From Aquipseudomonas ullengensis (GTDB lineage: Bacteria > Pseudomonadota > Gammaproteobacteria > Pseudomonadales > Pseudomonadaceae): DNA of 64,000 nt. The notes below the pieces were generated by a model. The model ran no database searches and was not told where the DNA came from. It saw only the letters and a list, made by a program, of their open reading frames with translations. The position numbers were made by a program, and so were the translations under genes. Below, one piece after another: positions 60,732 to 64,000 of this stretch. Each line of letters begins with the position of its first letter. Position 1 is the first letter of the stretch. The DNA is taken from assembly GCF_014174475.1 (NCBI RefSeq), contig NZ_JACJUD010000001.1:372001-436000 (forward strand), read 5' to 3'.

Positions 60732-61577
60732 CCGTCCCAGCGCTCGCAGGGTCTTGGCGCTCCAGTAGCGCAGCGGAATCTGGCGCAGCAGCTCGCGCGC
60801 CAGCGCCTTGTCGTCACTCGCGCATTTGAGCAGCATGGAGTTGAGGAAACGCGCGCAGACCTCGGGATAGGCCGGGTGGTCGTCGAAACGCGCATAGGTG
60901 GCCATGACCGCCTCGATCATGAAACGCCGGTTCTTGTAGGTGTTCGTGCCATGCACGCGGTAGCGGGCCAGGACATCCGGCAGCACGTCGATGAAGTAGC
61001 CCGCCCGAGTGATCTTCAGTTCGACCAGCAGATCCTCCAGACGAATGCTGGGGTCGAACCCCCCCACCCGCTCCAGCGCCTCGCGCCGGAACAGCAATGT
61101 CGGAGCCGGCGCACCGGCCTGATCGCCCTGAAAAATCGCCTCGAAATCGAGGCGCCGAAACTCGCGCCCACGATCACGCCGGGGCCGCGCGGCGCCAGCA
61201 GCATCGATCTGCTCGATGTTGCCCGCGCAGATGCCGACCTCCGGCTTGCCCTGCAGGTACGCCACCTGCGTGGCCAGGCGCGCCGGCAGCATCACATCAT
61301 CCGAGCCGAACGGCGCGATCAGGCTGCCGCGCGCGCGCGCGATGCAGTCGTTGAGCGTACGTGCCAGGCCCTGGTTGGCCTGGACGCGGAAGTCGAACCC
61401 ATGGCGACGCTGCAGCGCCTGGATGCGCTCGACGCTGTCATCGCTGGAACCGTCGTCAACCACCAGCAACTCCACTGTGGGGTAGCTCTGGTTGAGCACG
61501 CTCTCGATGGCGGCCTCGATATAGGGCGCGTGGTTGTAGGACGCGATGATCACGCTGACCAGCGGCTGCTCACTCAC
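60717..61577 (-). CDS. Family 2 glycosyltransferase
   Basis: 286 residues, GT-A fold. VSVIIASYNHAPYIEAAIES at the N-terminus, VVDDGSSDDS (first Asp pair) and PFGSDDVMLP (DxD-like metal site) are visible. It has no membrane helix and would work on the inner face of the cytoplasmic membrane. The start is GTG at 61575-61577 with GGAGG six bases upstream. Its 5' end overlaps the preceding glycosyltransferase gene, and its last 15 bases overlap the acetyltransferase gene on the opposite strand. The sugar donor is unknown. Confidence 0.88.
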   Translation of the reverse strand: MSEQPLVSVIIASYNHAPYIEAAIESVLNQSYPTVELLVVDDGSSDDSVERIQALQRRHGFDFRVQANQGLARTLNDCIARARGSLIAPFGSDDVMLPARLATQVAYLQGKPEVGICAGNIEQIDAAGAARPRRDRGREFRRLDFEAIFQGDQAGAPAPTLLFRREALERVGGFDPSIRLEDLLVELKITRAGYFIDVLPDVLARYRVHGTNTYKNRRFMIEAVMATYARFDDHPAYPEVCARFLNSMLLKCASDDKALARELLRQIPLRYWSAKTLRALGRLLFA

Positions 61578-62706
61578 CGCCAACCTCCAGCATCTGCTCG
61601 ATCAGCTCACGGTAGTAACGGCGGAAATCCTCCACCGCGTGGGCACGACACAGGTACTCATAAGCCCTGGCACCTTCCTCTGCCCGCGCCTGCGGCGTCA
61701 GCGCGAGGATTTCCCGCAGACGTACGGCCAGCTCCGCCGGACGTCCGGAGGTGAAAATACGCCCACCACAATCCTCGAGAATCGAGCGCAGACTGTCGAT
61801 ATCCGAGCCCAGCACCGGCAGGTGACCACTCATGCCCTCCAGCAGCGCCAGCGGCAGCCCCTCACTCAGCGAGGGCATGACGAAGGCGTCGAAGCCGCGC
61901 ACATACTGCAATGCATCGGCCTTCTCGCCGAGCAGATGCACCCGCCCCTGCAGGCCGTGACGAGCGATGGCTGCCTCCAGTTCGGCGCGTGAGCGCCCCT
62001 CGCCGATGATGGCAACCTGCGCCTGGGGAAATTCCCCGGCCAGCATGGCGAAGGCCTCGACCAGCTGGATATGTCCCTTGACCGGCACCAGTCGACCGAT
62101 CGTGCCGAACACGAACGCCTCGGGCGCCAGGCCGAGCGCCTGCCGCGCCTGCTGCGGCGCATGCTGCAAACTCTCGGCACGGACGATATCGATGGCATTG
62201 TTGATCTGCAGCGTGTTGCCCGGCGTGAAGCCCGCGCCACAACCCAGCAGGTAATCCCGCACCGCCCGCGACACCCCGACCACCCGCCAGTTGGGCCGCA
62301 GCAGCGTACGCGCCTCACGGCAGCGGTAGCGTCGATCGAAGTCGCCGATGCCATGCTGCACGCCGATACAGGCCGGAATCTTCAGCAGCAGGTTGAGGAT
62401 CATCAGCATGTTCATCGGTTTGAAGCGGTGCGCGATGACCACATCGAAGCGCTCGGCACGGCAAAACCGGTAAAGGCGCCACAGCGCACGCAGACGCAGC
62501 CCCTTGAGGGACGACTGAGAGAAGCCGAAGTACACCGAGCGGGCAGCTCGGCTTTCCGGCTCACCGGCCTCGGGGCGACCACGCAGAAAGCCGGTGACCA
62601 CTTCATAGCGCTCGGCCGGCAGCCCCTGAATGACCTGTTCGGCCAGATCGGAAGCATTCACGTTGTAGCGCGCCTGCAGCTGCAGAACCTTGATCACGCC
62701 ACTCAT
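61570..62706 (-). CDS. Family 4 glycosyltransferase
   Basis: 378 residues, GT-B fold. The N-terminal acceptor domain includes VIAHRFKPMNMLM. The donor domain has FGTIGRLVPVKGHIQLVEAF (near 208), VAIIGEGRSRAELE and MPSLSEGLPLALLEGMS, the EX7E motif region for the nucleotide sugar. It resembles LPS core transferases such as WapH, but the donor cannot be told. ATG at 62704-62706 overlaps the upstream stop by one base. Confidence 0.9.
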   Translation of the reverse strand: MSGVIKVLQLQARYNVNASDLAEQVIQGLPAERYEVVTGFLRGRPEAGEPESRAARSVYFGFSQSSLKGLRLRALWRLYRFCRAERFDVVIAHRFKPMNMLMILNLLLKIPACIGVQHGIGDFDRRYRCREARTLLRPNWRVVGVSRAVRDYLLGCGAGFTPGNTLQINNAIDIVRAESLQHAPQQARQALGLAPEAFVFGTIGRLVPVKGHIQLVEAFAMLAGEFPQAQVAIIGEGRSRAELEAAIARHGLQGRVHLLGEKADALQYVRGFDAFVMPSLSEGLPLALLEGMSGHLPVLGSDIDSLRSILEDCGGRIFTSGRPAELAVRLREILALTPQARAEEGARAYEYLCRAHAVEDFRRYYRELIEQMLEVGGE

Positions 62707-63626
62707 CACGCCAACCCCAGCCAGACGCGCAGCGCCTTGCGTGCATAGGTCAATTTGAACAGCACGCGCCAGTCCTGGCGCACAGCAGCGCGAAAGAACT
62801 GCTTGGCTGCCGCACGATCGCCCGCCAGATAGGCGCTGCGAAACAGCGACAGGCTGCGCTGGGCGTAGAAGGCCGCCCTGAGTACCTGAAACTCAGGCCC
62901 CAGACGCTGCGAGGCGAACACCTCATCGACCAGTGCCAGCCCGCCAGCCTTGGCGTGCTGGAACTGGTGGCGCAGGCTGTCGTCATGCTTGTGGATCAGT
63001 GCCAGCGGCTGCGCCAGCACCGTACAAGGGTAGTTACCCAGCACCTGGGCAAAGACCGGGATGTCTTCCGCACTGCGAAAGCTCTCTGGGTAGCGTCCGG
63101 GCTCGAAAACGTCCCGGTGCATGGCGCAGGCACCATTGGATAAGGCAATACGCTTGTCGATCAGGTAATCACGCACCCGCGCCAAGGGTGACTCTGACAG
63201 CACGGGAGGCTGATGAAGGGCACGCTTGCCATCCGCGAACACAGACCAGTGCCCGCCAATGATCATTTTGCTCGAAGGGTTTGACTTGAGATGTTCTGAC
63301 AAGGTCTGGAGTGCACCTGGCGCCATCTCATCATCCGCATCAAGAAAGATCAGGAAGTCACCACGAGCTTCGTCGATCCCACGATTACGCACCGACGACA
63401 GACCACCGTTGTCCTTGCGCAGCACCCGGAAAGTGCCAGGAAAACGAGCCTGCAAATCGGCTAGCACCTGAGGCGTCTGGTCCGTCGACCCATCATCAAT
63501 CACCAGAAGTTCAGCACTTGCCTCGTGCAGCTGGGCTAGCACTGACTCGACTGCACGGGTGACCGTCGCCGCATAGTTATACGCGGGGATCACCACGCTC
63601 AGCTGCGGCCTCTCAGACATGGTCAT
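62706..63626 (-). CDS. Family 2 glycosyltransferase
   Basis: 306 residues, GT-A fold. LSVVIPAYNYAATVTRAVES at the start, VIDDGSTDQT, and LIFLDADDEMAPGAL (DxD) are present. The helical C-terminal part (about 240-306) may contact the membrane. The start is ATG at 63624-63626, with AAGGA five bases upstream; an in-frame ATG six bases later is less well placed. It overlaps the carbamoyltransferase gene by 14 bases. It may extend an LPS core or O-chain. Confidence 0.9.
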   Translation of the reverse strand: MTMSERPQLSVVIPAYNYAATVTRAVESVLAQLHEASAELLVIDDGSTDQTPQVLADLQARFPGTFRVLRKDNGGLSSVRNRGIDEARGDFLIFLDADDEMAPGALQTLSEHLKSNPSSKMIIGGHWSVFADGKRALHQPPVLSESPLARVRDYLIDKRIALSNGACAMHRDVFEPGRYPESFRSAEDIPVFAQVLGNYPCTVLAQPLALIHKHDDSLRHQFQHAKAGGLALVDEVFASQRLGPEFQVLRAAFYAQRSLSLFRSAYLAGDRAAAKQFFRAAVRQDWRVLFKLTYARKALRVWLGLA

Positions 63627-64000
63627 ACCAGTCCTTGCCGTCCTTGACCACGAGGATGTCTTCCATGATCAGGTACTGCAGGTCGGAGCCGTAGAACATG
63701 TTCAGCGCGTCGGTCGGCGAGCAGATCATCGGCTCACCACGACGGTTGAGCGAGGTGTTCAGCGACACGCCGTTGCCAGTGAGCTTTTCCAGCTCCAGCA
63801 TCATGTCGTAGTAGCGAGGGTTGTATTCGCGCTTGAGCACCTGGGCGCGTGAGGTACCGTCTTCGTGCACCACTTCGCCGACGCGGGTCTTCCACTCTTC
63901 ATTGACTTCGAAGGTGAAGGTCATGAACGGGCTCGGGTGGTCGACCTTGAGCATCTGCGGGCCGACGGTGTCGAGCATCGACGGGCAGAAAGGCCTCCAG
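63613..64000 (-). CDS. Carbamoyltransferase, partial (C-terminal end; 5' part outside window)
   Basis: About 128 C-terminal residues are visible. FCPSMLDTVGPQMLKVDHPS, TSRAQVLKREYNPRYYDMML and GVSLNTSLNRRGEPMICSP match the C-terminal part of NodU/CmcH-type O-carbamoyltransferases (TobZ-like). It would transfer carbamoyl from carbamoyl phosphate to a sugar. In P. aeruginosa, WapO carbamoylates the core heptose and lies in this neighbourhood, so the same role is likely. The catalytic N-terminal domain is beyond the right edge. Confidence 0.85.
   Translation of the reverse strand, partial: WRPFCPSMLDTVGPQMLKVDHPSPFMTFTFEVNEEWKTRVGEVVHEDGTSRAQVLKREYNPRYYDMMLELEKLTGNGVSLNTSLNRRGEPMICSPTDALNMFYGSDLQYLIMEDILVVKDGKDWYDHV

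Overview
The window is chromosomal DNA of a Pseudomonas (Gammaproteobacteria). It is GC-rich. Gene content and order from about 3 kb to 48.5 kb follow, as I remember it, the Pseudomonas aeruginosa PAO1 segment PA4928-PA4961 (ygiQ, nicD, alr, dnaB, rplI, rpsR, rpsF, rlmB, rnr, tRNA-Leu, purA, hisZ, hflC/K/X, hfq, miaA, mutL, amiB, tsaE, nnr, queG, orn, rsgA, motB/A, rhdA, psd, fimW, fimX, serB). From about 49 kb it resembles the LPS-core block PA4988-PA5005. The species cannot be fixed from the sequence alone.

Layout. 1-5.3 kb: the 5' part of a large transglutaminase/DUF2126 gene (it runs off the left edge), a spacer with palindromic repeats, and the radical-SAM gene ygiQ. 5.5-7.4 kb: a membrane diguanylate cyclase of the NicD type. 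7.4-16 kb (minus strand): alr, dnaB, the ribosomal operon rpsF-rpsR-DUF2232-rplI, and rlmB-rnr. 16.06-16.34 kb: two identical tRNA-Leu(CAG) genes on the plus strand with a clear promoter and terminators. 16.4-31.5 kb (minus strand): a chemoreceptor, then purA-hisZ-DUF2065 and the long nnr-tsaE-amiB-mutL-miaA-hfq-hflX-hflK-hflC block covering metabolite repair, tRNA modification, mismatch repair, RNA chaperoning and membrane proteolysis control. 31.5-37.1 kb: queG, orn, a membrane-anchored methyltransferase, rsgA and the flagellar stator genes motAB, which have a good FliA-type promoter. 37.2-49.1 kb: an HDOD protein, rhdA, psd, an HPP membrane protein, the c-di-GMP/type IV pilus pair fimW-fimX, serB, an AhpA/YtjB-like membrane protein and a YdjM-like membrane protein.

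49-64 kb is envelope-centred. It holds waaA (Kdo transferase), a LysR regulator divergent from an SMR efflux gene, an FAD oxidoreductase/aldo-keto reductase pair, a Nudix-like protein, hldE (heptose synthesis), msbA (lipid A flippase) and a plus-strand trio of O-antigen ligase, kinase-like protein and hexapeptide acetyltransferase. The trio converges on a minus-strand cluster of three glycosyltransferases and a carbamoyltransferase that runs off the right edge.

No CRISPR array, prophage, integrase, transposase or obvious genomic island was found. Most of the window is conserved core genome. The less ordinary points are: a degenerate class III cyclase-like domain in the protein next to serB; an altered Nudix box in the protein at 53.9 kb; a roughly 137-bp palindromic repeat upstream of it; an A9 tract just inside fimX; a FliA-type promoter upstream of motA; a LysR-type operator at 51.27 kb; and a ligase/kinase/acetyltransferase module that may decorate LPS. 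All gene names rest on recognisable motifs and remembered synteny; no database search was run.
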